Shown: positions 23,268 through 38,200 of the stretch, in pieces
Numbering within the stretch: the first letter of the stretch is position 1
Layout: every line of letters starts with the position of its first letter
Origin: Erpobdella octoculata
Lineage: Eukaryota; Annelida; Clitellata; Hirudinida; Erpobdellidae
Assembly (NCBI GenBank): GCA_963978895.1
Contig: OZ022238.1
Span: 16,934,892-16,998,891, forward strand
Direction: 5' to 3'
Length of the DNA stretch: 64,000 nucleotides
Notes under the pieces: generated by a model
Seen by the model: only the letters and a program-made list of their open reading frames with translations
Databases searched by the model: none
Told to the model about the DNA's origin: nothing
Translations under genes and position numbers: made by a program

Positions 23268-26200
23268 GTAAGTATTGTAGTTTTTTTTATACTAAAATCA
23301 GTTTAAAAAAAATAAAGCGTAATTTAGTTAACAAGCTATTCGATTTAAAATTGAGTTGCTGGAAACTGGAATGGAATATGGAGTTGCAGACTTACTATAT
23401 TACTTATTCAGTATATTCTATGTCGATGCACTGCGCTAATAAACTCTAAACCGAATAACTGAATGTTTTTGCTTAAATTTTCAGAAAAAACTTTTGTGAC
23501 ATAACAAAAGTCAACACAGAAAATAAATCTGATAAATGCGGGGAATATTTTACTTACGCTCTCAAAGGCTATACTCTAGATTGGAATTCTGTACCATTAG
23601 AAAAAGGAGAAGCGTACAATATAAAAGACGAAGACTGGGTTCTTGATAAAATAAGAAAATGGTGTGATGACAAAGAAAACAGTCCAATCTGCACATTCAC
23701 AAGGTTAATGATTAAAATGTGTAGCTAGATTACTTCTAGTCCTTAAGTAACAAAAGTTATGTGATCATTAAATAATAAAACAAAATAATGTTTGTAAGAA
23801 CAGCAACACTATAAGGGCCATGTTTATATGATGCTGGGGGCCCCTTGAAATAGTGCCAATTGGATCCCTTTCCTAAGAACAAAAAAATAACACTAGAAAA
23901 ATGTGTCTACTCTCAGTTGCTATCAATATCGTATTGTAATTGTTCATAACAGTTATTGGTCAAATTTTTTCATCAAAGTTGTTGATTATATCATTGTATT
24001 TGATCAGTTGGGCAAAATCCTTTTCAATCAATCAATGAACAACATAGCAAAGATCAAGATAATTTTTTGCTTCTTTTTGTAATGAAAGTTGAAAGAATTA
24101 GATGCTGTTCTCAGGTGATGTGCCTCGTCCTGAAATTAATTTTAAAAAAAGTTTCAATTACATGTCTGTCATCTATGTCATTCAGCAATTATTGTACATC
24201 TGCACAATAATTAGTAGTTCAGCTTTTTTGTCAAATATTCAGAGATCAAGATTGCTTTTTAAGAAAAATGTTTTAAAAACCTGCTATTTCAGCCATTTCT
24301 GTTGCAATGTTAGTGTCGTCAAAATTTTATCTCCTAATAACTTGCAGAGATTTTTATTACGTAGCCTTTATTTTTCCGTTTTACGTATCGATGGCTGCTG
24401 TATAAGATTTCAATTTTCTGCTAGACTTATTGATTCGAAAGGAGTTATAAGGCTAAATCATGATGGACCAAAATGGAATGCTATGTGGCACAGTATACAC
24501 TGCCAATGAGCTTGCCTCAGTTGCTGTAATGACATTATTTTTGCATAATCTATCAAGTTTTTCAGCTTGTATTGTAGAAGTCTAGCGCAATTGATACAAT
24601 TTTTCTATCCAGTATCAGATAGAGACTTGACAGTTTTCTAAAAATGAAAAACATGGCACTATCCATAACCGCATGATTAAGTGAATGACTTGCATATGCA
24701 GCAAAGAGACTATTGAATTCACTTGTTTATACACCTTTTCATACTCTTTTTTCAGGGTCACTGAGCAGGAGAGACAGAGATAATCTATGGAGCCCATACA
24801 TTTTTCTGGGGCCCGGGTTTTAAAACATTCTGAAAAATTTAAGAAGAAAACATTGAGAAATCTTTTTGCCTACTCCTGTTCATCAGTTATTTTAGACAGA
24901 AAAAGATGAAAATATGAAGGAGAAAAATTTTGAGGGTTAATTTTTTCCGAGGCCCGTATTTTCTTCCGACAGCCCTGTTCCTTTCATAATAGATTCACTA
25001 TCATCTGCCTTGCCCCGACAACCTTAGATAATCAAGTCCCATTCTATTAAAAGCTTCAAAAATGACTCTGGGGTATTTTTTTCTGTTGTGTCATCAATTT
25101 TGAGATAAGCAAATTGTTTATATGCCAGTTTTGGATACAAATGAAAACACATGTGTTTATTTAAATTTAATATATTAGGAAGACTGTGTCATATTTACCT
25201 TAAAGGTAAATTGATTTCTCCTGCGGGCTTTGAGCCCCCAAATCGGGGGTTTGGGAGCCCCAAACACGACCCTGGACACTGTGCATGAATTACAGTTTAT
25301 TTTGATAACTTTGATTATTTAAAAAAAATAATAATTGTTTTTAATTAACCAACCTTAGAACTCTAACATTGCTTGTGAAAGAATGCTGTAGAGGATGGAA
25401 AGGAATGAACTGTGACATACGTATGTGATTACATTATTTTATTTTTTAACCATTTTTTGCCAGGCAATTATGGATAAACATAGGCACAGAATTTTCATTT
25501 TTCCAGAGGGTGCAAAAACAACGCACAAAACATATAATCCAAAATAAGTTAGAGTGTGCGGGTAAACAGTTTAGTACATATTCTCAATGCAAGGCAAATT
25601 TCCCAGAAAAATTGGGAGACCATGAAGGAAGGGCTGATTTTATTTTACTGGATACTCTGTAAAATTTGTTTTAAATGGGGGAATGCTTCACTTTTTTGGA
25701 GGGCAGATAATTTTCTTTGATCAGCTTGCCTTGTTGCCCCAGAACTTTATGCCTGTCGCTCCTTTTAATATTTTGAAAAAGATACTTTAATTACTACATT
25801 GCTTGAAAAAAACATGAAGATTTTTAATGTATCGATCAACATGTGATGTTAATTACTTTATATTTCAGCTGTTTGCAATCCACCGTGTGCAAACAAAGGA
25901 ATTTGCATGGGACCTGGAAATTGCAAATGTCAGTATCCGTACATTGGACCAACCTGCCAACACGACAAAATGGGTATTGATGATTTTAACAGCTCAATAA
26001 CAAAAAAAATTGTTTATAGATTAAATAATGCTTGATCCAGTTTTTAATCTTCAGTTTATTGATTTTTGTTGAACTTAATTGCTTTATGTGGAAAAAAATG
26101 CAGTTATATCTTATAAAAATTGTTTATCGATTAAATGCAGTTATATCTTGCTATATTTTTTCTGTGTTTATGTGTTTAATTTTCCAGACTTTACTACATT

Positions 26201-29200
26201 TAACTAAAAATTATATTGAAACCTGATTGTATTAAATTTTCACAACAGAACTGACCAGTAACCTGCAATTCTGCTACAAAGGATCGAGATGTGACACAGA
26301 GGGGGCAAACAATTTAAACAAAACAATGACGAAACACCAGTGCTGCGAAGTCATTGGTGGATACAGCTGGGGAATTTATGAGGGAAAGTGCATCTCCTGC
26401 CTACACAAGGGCAATAAAACTATCAATATTAATCAGCCACATGGTAGGTGCAAGTTTAAGTTGTATTGTGTAATAATCATCTGATTTGTTGACAGTTTAT
26501 TTAATAAATATTTTTACATTGAAGGTATAGCTAGTATAGTACATTTTGAGTTTTTTCATTTGAATGAAAGAATTTTGTTATATGAGATGCATGGTTATTG
26601 ATTTTTTTTTACTTTGGTGATGGGTGTATTAACACGTGAATTTAGTTTAAACTTATAGGCATCTTTTTTATATTCAAATAATTTTTTATATACTATTTAG
26701 ATATTCATAACGACTAATAGAAATATTGACTAATTTTTAAATTTGAGAATTTTTTTTAAAAGCGCTTTTCAATTCGCTTATAAATTAGCTCAAGCAAAAT
26801 GAATTTTGAAACTAAAATAATTAAATCGAAATAAAGATCAAATCATATGAAAAATGATTGAATATAAAAATAAGAGGTGAAAGTTTTAGAGCTCTAATTA
26901 GTCTAGAAGTTTGTTAAAAATCGATTAAAAATTCATGCGATTGCAGCGCCATCTTACATCGTGACAGAATAAGCGAGTGACAAGGGCTTTTATAATATAA
27001 ATACATCGTTTCTTCAGTGATACCAAATCCGGGCAACCTGACGTTCAGAACTTGTCTGTCAGGAGGGCCGAACTACTACAGGACCTTCGACGGGCTTGAA
27101 TATTTCTTCCAGGGACGGTGTTCGTATACCCTTTTCAGTAATTCTTTTATCTCCGTCACCATGAAGCTTCTCAACTGTCAGAGCTGCTCAATGTGTAAAA
27201 AGGTTATTATGTTATCATGTTTTTGGTTTTAAATCATTTTATTCAAAATTATTATCATTTATTTACATTTTTTATGTTAAATGTTTATAAATGTTTATTT
27301 GCAATTTTAATGTCAATGTTATATATATAATTTATTTTAATGTTCAAATGTATAGGTTAAATTAAGTTAATGACTTGTGATGTATATCTTATTTGCTGAG
27401 TTATAATAAAGACTAGCTAATATAGACACAGGATAGTATATAGTCATATAGTCTTGCATTCATTTGTTAGTTTTATTCTTGTGAAATATTTTATATAATT
27501 CAATGTAACTGCTGTCTTTTGTCGCCATTCAAAATGGTATAATGTTGTTAATGTAGGCATGAAAATCTACATTTTTGATCACCTATTTCTTCCTTCTCCT
27601 AATAAACTTCCAGGAATTGACGATTGTGCTAAATGCTCATGATGTCGTGGTTGCCATTGGAGACAAGTTGAAAGTGAATGAGAAAGAAATTATAATCCCT
27701 GCTTATGGAGGATATGTCACTAGAGGTTGATATTTATTATGAAAACACTTGTGACGATAGTGGTGAGTGGTGTTTTACAGCTGATGTAATGTAAAGTCTA
27801 CCGATATCTATGTTTAGAATGTTCAAGAACATTTTTTTATGGAAAGATATACAACCTTTTTCACTTTCTTGTTTTTCTCTTTTTTCTAACTATTTTCTTT
27901 GTGTTTTCTCTTAAGTTTTTCAGTTTTCTCATTCTTATTCTCATAGCTCAAATATCGTGTTTTTATGAATAACACATCTATCAAGCGTTGAAACAACTGT
28001 CTTCAGCAGGAAACCAAGAACTCTTTACATAATAGTGTCACAATTTAGAGTTCGGTTCAAAGACTCGCCTGTTTGATAATGGATTCTATTTGTTCATAGT
28101 CTGGTTGTCTCTCTGTAGTTATCTAATTTCTTTGTTTATGTTGAATAAATTTTACTGAATTTATGTCTCTATGTTGTTATCTAATTTCTTTGTTTATGTT
28201 GAATAAATTTAACTGAATTTATGTGATTATTTTTAATTTTGATCTGGATGTGGCTTGGTTTTTAAAAACAAAAACACTATTTTATTAACCTCAACCTATA
28301 TTTATAATTCTCCTGAATTTGGATTGTGTTGAAGTTGTGGGAACTAGATGAACTAAAAGGAAGTAGTTAATCTATATAAGCCAATAAGCAAAAAGTTTTA
28401 TTACTCAGGCTTGCACCTGGAAAGAAATGGAGAGTACATCTACCTGGATTACGGATGGTTTCGTGTGAGGTGGAACAACAACAGCACAATATTAATCAGC
28501 ATTGAAACAATCGTTCACGACAAACCTTATGTCGGACTGTGCGGAAACTCCGATGGAAATCCCTACAGTCGGTTTATTATTATTCATATCGATTCTTTTA
28601 ATTAATTACTTATCTTGTGAAGAAATAATTTTATTCAAAGTTTTAGTTTTTTATCATTTTATAATTTTTTCGTTTCTTTTCTAATTTTTAATTCTCAGGA
28701 CAGTTTGAATTTTATTTTATAAAATTTCAACTCAAAATTATTTTCATTCTGAATTTCTTTTTTTCTATTAACATTTCCTTATTCTTTGTGCAGACGACAT
28801 GATGAAGCCAAATAAACAGCTTGCCTCAAATCCGACTGAGTTTGGAAATTCCTGGAAGTCATTTGAGGAGAAAAAAGATGAGGTGTGGAATTGTTTTGGC
28901 CTTTTTTCATTGATACATTTTCCAGGAAACTTTACAAAAATTACAAATGGTCAAGTTCCAGAGGCAGGAGTAACAATGTATATAATAGATATAAATTCGT
29001 TTAAACAGCGTCGGATCCAGGGGGACCCTGGGGGCCCGGTTCCCCTTAGAAGTTTAAAAAAAAATTTGAACTATAATATTTTTACTTAGCTTACAACTTC
29101 ATTCTGTTTGTTTGTAGCCCGAGTCTTTATCTTTACTAAATTAAATTCACCTCTTGACCATCAATAGTTCTGATATTTGGCAGATATTTGAGAATTTTGT

Positions 29201-32200
29201 GCTCTTTTTAAACCAATTCAATGCACAATTTATTTAAAATAATATCTCAAAAACACATTTAGACCTTCACTGGCAGGCGGCTGGTCATTAAAAAGGTTTA
29301 AAATGACACTTTCCTTTTTCTAAATAGGTTCAGACAACTTAACAGCAAGTTGTTTTAGCAGTAATCATTTGTAATATGAATGAAAGCTAAAACAGAAATG
29401 TTGCCAGATTTCTTCATGCCATGGATTTAACGAATACCCCAACTGTTGACTGGCTTTTTAGACGTGTGGGTCTAACCGTAGATTATTGCTGGTAACCGAG
29501 GTATTACAGCACAACGATTATAATCGGCAGGTTCAATGGATATAAAGTAATCATCAGGTATTAACTGTTTTGTTTAATAATCTGCTTCAACTAACACCTA
29601 ACTTAGCCAGCTCCAAGAGCTGTGATGATCTGACAATCAGGAATAATACATATAATAGCCCATGCCCATGTCTGTGTAAGACGTTTTTTGTGTGACGATC
29701 TGTTATCCATGGCAAATTTATTTTTATATAATAAATAATTATATAAATAATTTTTTTTAATATTTTTATATAATTAAATTAAAAAATAATTACCTTACTT
29801 ACATTAATTCAAAATATAAAAAATTATTAATATGTTAATCTAATATTTTCTTTTCATTTGTTTTGGAATGCATACAAACGATTAAACAATTTTTTCATTG
29901 TAATATTATAAATAAGTAAATAAATAAATGAACAAACAAACAAATAAATAAATAAATATATATATAAATAATTATATAAATAACTAAATGAATAAATAAC
30001 AAAATAATTAATAAACTTAAATTAATCCAAAAAATGTATCCAAAGTTCATCGTAATTTTAAAACATCCATCCTTGGGATGGGCAAAACCACTAGTATGTT
30101 AGATGCATGAATGGACTTTTTAATTGTTTTCTTTCCTCTCCAAAGCATGTAAAGAAAATTGAATAGTTCACTGATGCACACAGCCACAAAGCAGCTTCAC
30201 GGGTTCTTAAGTTTCCGCAAAAAGTTAAAAACTGCTTGGCTAAAACGGTATATCTAAGCAGGCTTCTGTGGGGTTTTATGCAAAACATCCAAAAAGTTTT
30301 TGTAGGCAAAAGAAGCATTATGGATTAAACTTTTTATTGAGTTTTCATCAGTGCATCAGAAATTAATAACAATATTTTGCCATCTGTGATGAGTGATAAC
30401 TTTCTTCTGTCTGATTGAGACGATCCTAGCATTTAATACTGTAGCTGAAAAGTCATTCTCGGCTCTGAATTGTCTAATGACCTAACACCACATCACGATG
30501 GAAAGAAGTATCTTGTGTTGACATTGCTAGAGAGAGAGAGAAAAATACAGAAAAAATGAGAGAAAGAAAAGAGAGTGAATAAAAAATTTAATTTTAATTC
30601 CTTTTGTTTGGTTTTACTAAATAAACCCATTGCCATTTCAGGGGGCCCACTAATACATCTGAGGGAACCCACTTCACCGTCATAGGGGGCCCACCTATCT
30701 ATAAAAGGAGCCCATTCAAGCCCCTGAATCTTCAACTTTACACTTCTCAGGCCATTTTTGGGGACCCTTTTCTATTTTTTGGGGCCCAAAACTATGTCAG
30801 GGGGGCTCACTCAGAAGTCGAGCCATTGCCCCCCCCCCCAAATTCAAGTTCTTGCTTTGATCACAATAATTATGTATTACAGACCTTTCATCACAATAAT
30901 ATCTATCACAGACCTTTCATCACAATAATATCCATCACACACCTTTCATCACAAACCTTTGATCCTAAATAATATTGATTGCAAAAATTAAATTGTATCA
31001 CATTGTTTGATGATACTTTTGCAAAATGCTGAATGATTAATTCACTGTAAGCACCTGAGATTCAGCTTATACAAAAATAGTGATTGCAAGATAATTAATA
31101 AGAATTATTCAACTTTGCTAGAACTGGAACGTACTATGTGTTTGAATATTGTTGCAGTGTATTTAAACTTTAAAGCATTTTCTTTTCTTGTAATAATATA
31201 ATAATACATTTTCTTTTCTTGTAATAATATAATAATAAATTTTCTTCTATTTGATTTATAAGACTGTGTGCCCAGATGCTTCTGACATGACTACAAAATG
31301 TCATGACAACGAAATGGAACAAATGGCAAATGCTGCATGTGTGGCTGTTTTGAAACCTCCTTTTTCTGACTGCCATGAAACTGTAAGTTGAAATAATAAA
31401 GACAAATTTATATTAAATATATTTGGCTTGTTTCAGTAAAGAATGATGAAAACAGCCAAGAACTGTAGCCAATTTTGACAATATTACACAACTAGTGTTT
31501 CTTATATCTAATTTTTTTATTGTAAAATTCCTTGAAGCTCTGTGAAATTACAACGTATTAATCATCTATCAAAATAGTCGTTTATCACATTAAAGATCTA
31601 TCACATTATCTGTTGATCGCATTAATTATCCATAAAGTTAATTATTAATCACATTAATTTTCACTTTAATCATCTAACACATTAATTTTCACATTAATCA
31701 TCTATCACTTTAATCATCTAACACATTAATTTTCACATTAGTCTATCACACTAATCATCTATCACATTAATCATCTAACACATTAATCTTGAAATCTCTT
31801 AAGATAAGTTATTGTTTCTACATATTTGTTGCAGTTGTTAAAAATTAATTGTTTATTTGAATAGTTGAGATATGATTTATTTTATATTTTCTTTTCTTAT
31901 ATCCTCACTTAGGTGGATGTGAGGTACTACTACGAAAGATGTCTCAGTGACTACTGCAACATCATCAACAGCATCTTCTATGAACAAAATGAAAAAATGA
32001 GAGAAGTGGACAAGAAGCAGATTATATGCATGATACTCGAGAGTTACACACAGCAATGTGTCACTGCTGGGATGAAAATCGCTTGGAGGAATTCTACATT
32101 CTGCGGTCAGGTTTTCCATATTTTTAGTTTTCAATTTTGATGAAAAAAACATGTTTCAATATTTTGTCGAAGTGAACTAAGAATATAAATCAGACGTTAA

Positions 32201-35200
32201 TACGTTACATTTTATGATGTTATATTATATTATATTATGGGCTATTTTTTATATTATCATATTAAATTAAAGAATAGAAATAGAAAATTTAGTGGGAGAC
32301 TGAGGTGGTTGGACATTTGGAACCAAAAAAAACACAGATGATTGGGTTTTGGCATCTTGAGATGTGGATTTTGTAGCAATAAAAGGAAAAGTCGAAGGAC
32401 TTGGTGGGAATGCGTAACAAACGATGTGGATGTGCTTGGAATAAAGTGGCAGTCTGCCCTGAATCGTGGCTTGTTGAGGGATTAATATGGAGAAAACCTC
32501 CAACCCTAGCTTAGCTTGGAAAATAGATGTTTTTAATATAAATGGTGATGATGATGAAATGTAGTCATAATTTAATGTTTTAAGCACTGAATGTACTTTT
32601 TGTTATGCTTCATTGATTCAATAATTGTTCAGTTAAATTGAGTAAATACTGACATTTATATGGCCTTTATGTTTTTTCTCAAATTTAAAAATGGTGTCAA
32701 TTATTTTCTTGTAATTTGCATATTTATATAAAACTAATCCTTTTCACTGTGTGATCAGCTGAGTATGCAAAATCATTTATTTCAAAGTTTTGGATTTGCT
32801 TTTGTGAGCAGCTCAAGTAATCCTTTCTTATGACCTCTTTAGAGTTAAAGAGAACGTTGACCTCAGTCACCCCATAAAGTATAACACATTTCAGAGGACG
32901 TTGACCTCAGTCACCCCATAAAGTATAACACATTTCAGAGGATGTTGACATCAGTCACCCCATAAAGTATAACACATTTCAGAGAACTTCTTGAGAACTG
33001 ACTGATTCTTTAGTAGTTTTTAGTTCTTTGAATTGAAACTTGACTTTAAACTTGACAGCATACAAATGCTCAGGTGAAATGGTTCATATGGAGTGCATGC
33101 CACGTTGCGTTCGAACCTGTGCAAACCTTTACAACATTCAGCCTGCTACCTGTAGTGCTCCGCTCGAATGCGTACCTGGCTGTCAGTGTCCAGCAGGTAG
33201 TTTTGTAGTTTCTTAATTTAAATCATAGTTGATTCAGGCAAATGTAAAAACCTTTTTTATTAAAATAATTTACATATAATAAGAGTAATATATTTTCATC
33301 TTAAAAAATATAGTTGTCACTTTCCAGATGCAGTAACTCATTTATATATTTAAAAATTGCAATTATTTAAAAATCAATCTAGCAAAATATAATTATTGAG
33401 CAGTCATACTTTGACAATTTGACATCTAATATTCCCTTTAAAAATGTGCTTTTTATGAATGTCAATTAATACAGGTAAATTTCTTCACATGGGCATGTGT
33501 TTGGCGCCCGAGGAATGTCCATGCAGATATCAGAGTCAATATTACGACCCCGGTCGTCTTATTACCATCGACTGCAACAAATGGTTAGTTCCATTGAACT
33601 TGAACTTTCTAAGAATTTTTTAAAATTTATTGTAAAACCATCAGTTGGAACATCCCATGTAATCTCTAACTCCATATCAGGACATACAAAACTAAATATT
33701 GTTGAATTAAGCCTGAATAAAAAAACAAACTGATTAGGTACAATACTCTATTGACAGACACGATTTGCATGTATGTAGTAGTATGTACGTCATTGTTCGT
33801 TTGTCTGTTATAATTTTAAGCATTGAAAAGTTAATTTTGAAAGTTTAATGTTCTATATTGAGTTTTGCAGTCAGCAGGTGAACTCAAGTAGTTTATAACA
33901 TATTACTTATTTGGGATATTGATTGACATTATTGAACCTGTGGTATTTATTTACACCGTATGTGACTGATACTTTCTATTACGGCCGACATGAAAATCAA
34001 TGAGGTCGAAACGTGACGTTTCCTTTCAGTTCTTGGAAGTTGATCTTTAAAGGTTAAAGAAACCGGATGAATAACGTTGAAAGCATTATTCGGTTCAGTA
34101 GCATTAACTTTAAAAGTTTTGTTGCTTTGTGCAGAGTTAAGAAAAAAAATCATGTGCTGATAGTTATTTATTATTCATTATGTTGATGTCAAATGAATAC
34201 CGTAATGAATTTTATAAAAATGTTTGATCAAACCTGTTTTTGTGATTTTAGAGATTCTTTTTAACTACATGTAACAATATCAATATTCACAGCAAATGTA
34301 CAGCTGGAAGATGGCAATGTACTGAAGATGTGTGTTCCAAGACGTGTAGCGTGGTTGGATTGCAACACATCGAGACATTTGATGGAAAGAAGTACAGCTT
34401 CCATGGACCTGCGTGTAGTTATGTACTTGTTGAGGTTTGTAATGTTGTCACAAAGAGTTGTTTAACATTAAATCATATTTTTTGTTGAAGTGTCACTATG
34501 AAATTTGATAATGTACATATATATTAACTTGTATTATTAAGTTGCTGCCATACTTTGGGGTCATCCATATATTATGCATGTGCCAAGGGGGTTGGGGTGG
34601 AGTTATGCTCACTAGACTTAAATAATACATATGATTGCAATAAAATATGGTATAGTATTACAATATTACAATGTTGCAGGCCACTGATTAATTTGTTATA
34701 TACTTCATAAAGTTTTCAATTATCTCTTATAATTATACTAGGTTGTTCTTGAACGCCCGTGGCGCCCGTTTATTTAGCCCATTAAAAATATGGTAACGTA
34801 ATCTATAGCTGCGCTATCCCTGATAACGGTTTCTATAGTAGCAAATGCCTCGTCCGCTTGACGACACAAAATTCATTATTTATTTAAATAATACATAAAT
34901 AAGAAGCTGGCGCCCAAGAAGAACAACAACAACTTTAAAAAATTAATATATATAATAATTAAATTATTTTCTTTTTATTTATTTATTAATTAATTAAATA
35001 AATAATTAAAATAAATAAAAGAAAGATGAGATTTAGCAATTTTTCTCTCTCTCTCCTATCTCTGTAACATTGGTGACAGGTGAATTACCGCGTGAATTTA
35101 GTTTAAAATTATAGGCATCTTTTTTTATGAACAAATAATTTTTATAACTATTTAATTATTCATATATTTAATAACTACTAATAGAAATATTAACTATTAG

Positions 35201-38200
35201 CTATACGACAAATTACGTAAGAAATAAACTAACGGCCTCTAAAGCAGAGATGCCTCGTCCAATAACATATCGCCACGTTTTTCTATCCTAGTAGCAAAGT
35301 CTTGTCCGATTGACGACATAAAATTACTTATTTATTTAATTTATAAATAAATAAAGAGAAAAAAAATTAATAAAATAATTATTATTTAAATTTTTTCTCC
35401 TTAATTTTTTAAAAAGCGATTTTCAATTCGCTTATAAATTTGCTCAAGCGAAATAAATTAGCCTGTTTATAAATTTTGAAACTAAAATAATTTAATCGAA
35501 AAAAGATGAAATCATATGAAAAATGATTGAATATTAATATTCTAAATGGTAAAAATAAGTGGTGAAAGTTTTAGAGCTCTAGTTAGTCTAGAAGTTTGTT
35601 AAAAATCGATTGAAAAATCATGCGATTGCAGCGCCATCTAACAGCATGACAGAATCAGTGAGTGAGTGAGTGAGTGAGTGAGTGACAAGGGCTACTATAT
35701 TATAGATCATTACACATATCAGTTGGTTTTTAAATCCCTTATATTAACTTCACTGCTAATTTTGCTGCTTGCTTGGAGTTATGCTCACTAGACTTAAATA
35801 ATACATATGATTGCAATAAAATATGGTATAGTATTACAATATTACAATGTTGCAGGCCACTGATTAATTTGTTATATACTTCATAAAGTTTTCAATTATC
35901 TCTTATAATTATACTAGGTTGTTCTTGAACGCCCGTGGCGCCCGTTTATTTAGCCCATTAAAAATATGGTAACGTAATCTATAGCTGCGCTATCCCTGAT
36001 AACGGTTTCTATAGTAGCAAATGCCTCGTCCGCAAATGAATCGAAAATTTCCAAAAACTTAGGTATTATTTAGAAAATTAGTAGGTTTGTTGACAAAAAT
36101 ATTTTAAAATGATTGTATTATTCATTGATTTATCCCTATTTTACATACTGCAATATAGTCTAGGCAACTAATTATCCAACAAGATTAAGAGGATTACACA
36201 TTCTTCAAAAGAAAGCAGTTTGCATTATTTTTCATTTGCCCTATTTAGCTTCTACTGGGCCGACATTTCTTGTGAATAATTTATTTAATATATATCAATT
36301 AAATAAATTTCAAATGTGTCTATTTATGTTCAAATATAATAATGGAGACTTGCCTAATGTATTCACTCATATGTTCAAGAAAACTTCGGATATTCATACA
36401 TTTGCTTTGCGATCATCAATCAACTATAGATCTGATTTTTGTGGCACTACCTTTAAAAGTTTTTCTATTTGCTGTCCGGGTCCTCGCTTGTATAACTTCC
36501 TCTCAGTTCATTTAAAATCAATTAAATCTATCATCATCATCATCATCATCATTTATTTTTAAAACGTCCCTATTCCACGCTATGCTAGGGTTGGACGTTT
36601 TTCCATATCAGGCCCCTCCACAAGTCACGATCCAGGGCAGACTGCCGCTTCAGGCCGAGCTCATCCATGTCTTTCTTCACACATTCCCACCAAGTCTTCC
36701 TACTTCTACCTTTACTTTTCACTCCTACAACATCCACATCTCTAATTGCCGAAACCCAATCATCTGCACTTTTACGCTCCAAATGTCCAAACCACCTTAG
36801 TCTTCCACGTCTCACCATATCAGCCACACAAGGAACATTCAGAAGGCTATACAAATCCACACTACGTGCACGATCATTCAACGAAACCATCATACGCTCT
36901 GCCCTTTCTAAACTTCTTAGATTCTCCACCTTCATAGACCATGTTTCAGTGCCATAAACAAGGACACTTTGAACACATGCCCTATACACCTTTCCTTTCA
37001 CATGAAAAGATGCACCACGGGTGGTCAAGATAGGAGATAACTCTTTGAATTTAGCCCAGGCAGAACGCACTCTAGCTCTCACCGCCTCTTCTACACCTCC
37101 TCCTGCACCTAATGTGTCACCTAAGTAACAGAACTTGGTCACACACTCCACCTTTACGCCTGGCTCAACCTCAACCTCACCCAACAACTCTTCCTGAACA
37201 GAACCACCAGCCACACAACTCTTACAACAGAAGCCAACAAGATCTTTCAAACTACCCAAAATGCCACTGCACCTTTTATGGACCCAACTCTTACAATCCA
37301 CACAACAAATAGAATTGGAGCCAACACCTTTTCTGCATACACTGCATGGCCATTTACCCGACTTCTCCACCTGTCCCATTCCGGCCCGACACTTCATGAT
37401 TTTTGTCTTACTCGGATTCACTCTAAGGCCTTTCGCTTCCATGCCAATTTTCCAGATCCTTTACTTTTCCAGGAGAGAATCTTCTGTCTCACTAATTTTT
37501 TTTTTTAAATTAGATAATAAAACAAGATCATCAGCATAGAGCAGTTCCATTGGCAAGCCTACCCTGAGCTCCCGTGATAAGGCCTCTAAAACAATGATAA
37601 ACAACAATGGGCTGAGAACTGAACCCTGATGCACTCCAACCTTAACGCTGAAAGCATCACTCTCCTTCCCATTCACTCTCACCACTGTCGCTGCATCATC
37701 ATACATAGTTCTTATCACGGAAACTAACCATTCATCCACACCTAGACATCTCAGAGCCCACCACACTATCTCACGAGGTACTCTATCAAATGCCTTTTCA
37801 AGATCAACAAAGGCCATCCACAGATCTTTGTTCTTGGCAAGATACTTTTCCTGCAGCTGACGAACTATGAAAATAGCATCGGTAGTACCTTTCCCCATCA
37901 TGAAACCAAACTGCATACCATCAATTTTCACAATCTTCCTTACTCTTTTTTCAATCACCCTCTCTAAAACTTTCATTGCATGTTCTAATAGTTTAATGCC
38001 CCTGTATGAGCCACATGCTAATGCATCGCCTTTTCCTTTTTAGACATTCACCATCCAGCTCTTATTCCAGTCTACAGGGGTTTTACCATCCTTCACTACT
38101 GCATTACACACTTCAGTCATCCACACTATACCAACAGCTCCAGCAGCTTTCAACATGTCTGCCACCACTCCTGAAGGTCCTGCTGCCTTGTTACGTTTCA

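Noticed and set aside
24102..24509. 135-codon plus-strand frame in intron 2
   Set aside because: No family, no splice partner in phase, and it lies inside a degraded hAT element.
36585..37539. Plus-strand frames over the RTE-like element
   Set aside because: They are antisense shadows of the minus-strand reverse transcriptase frame.
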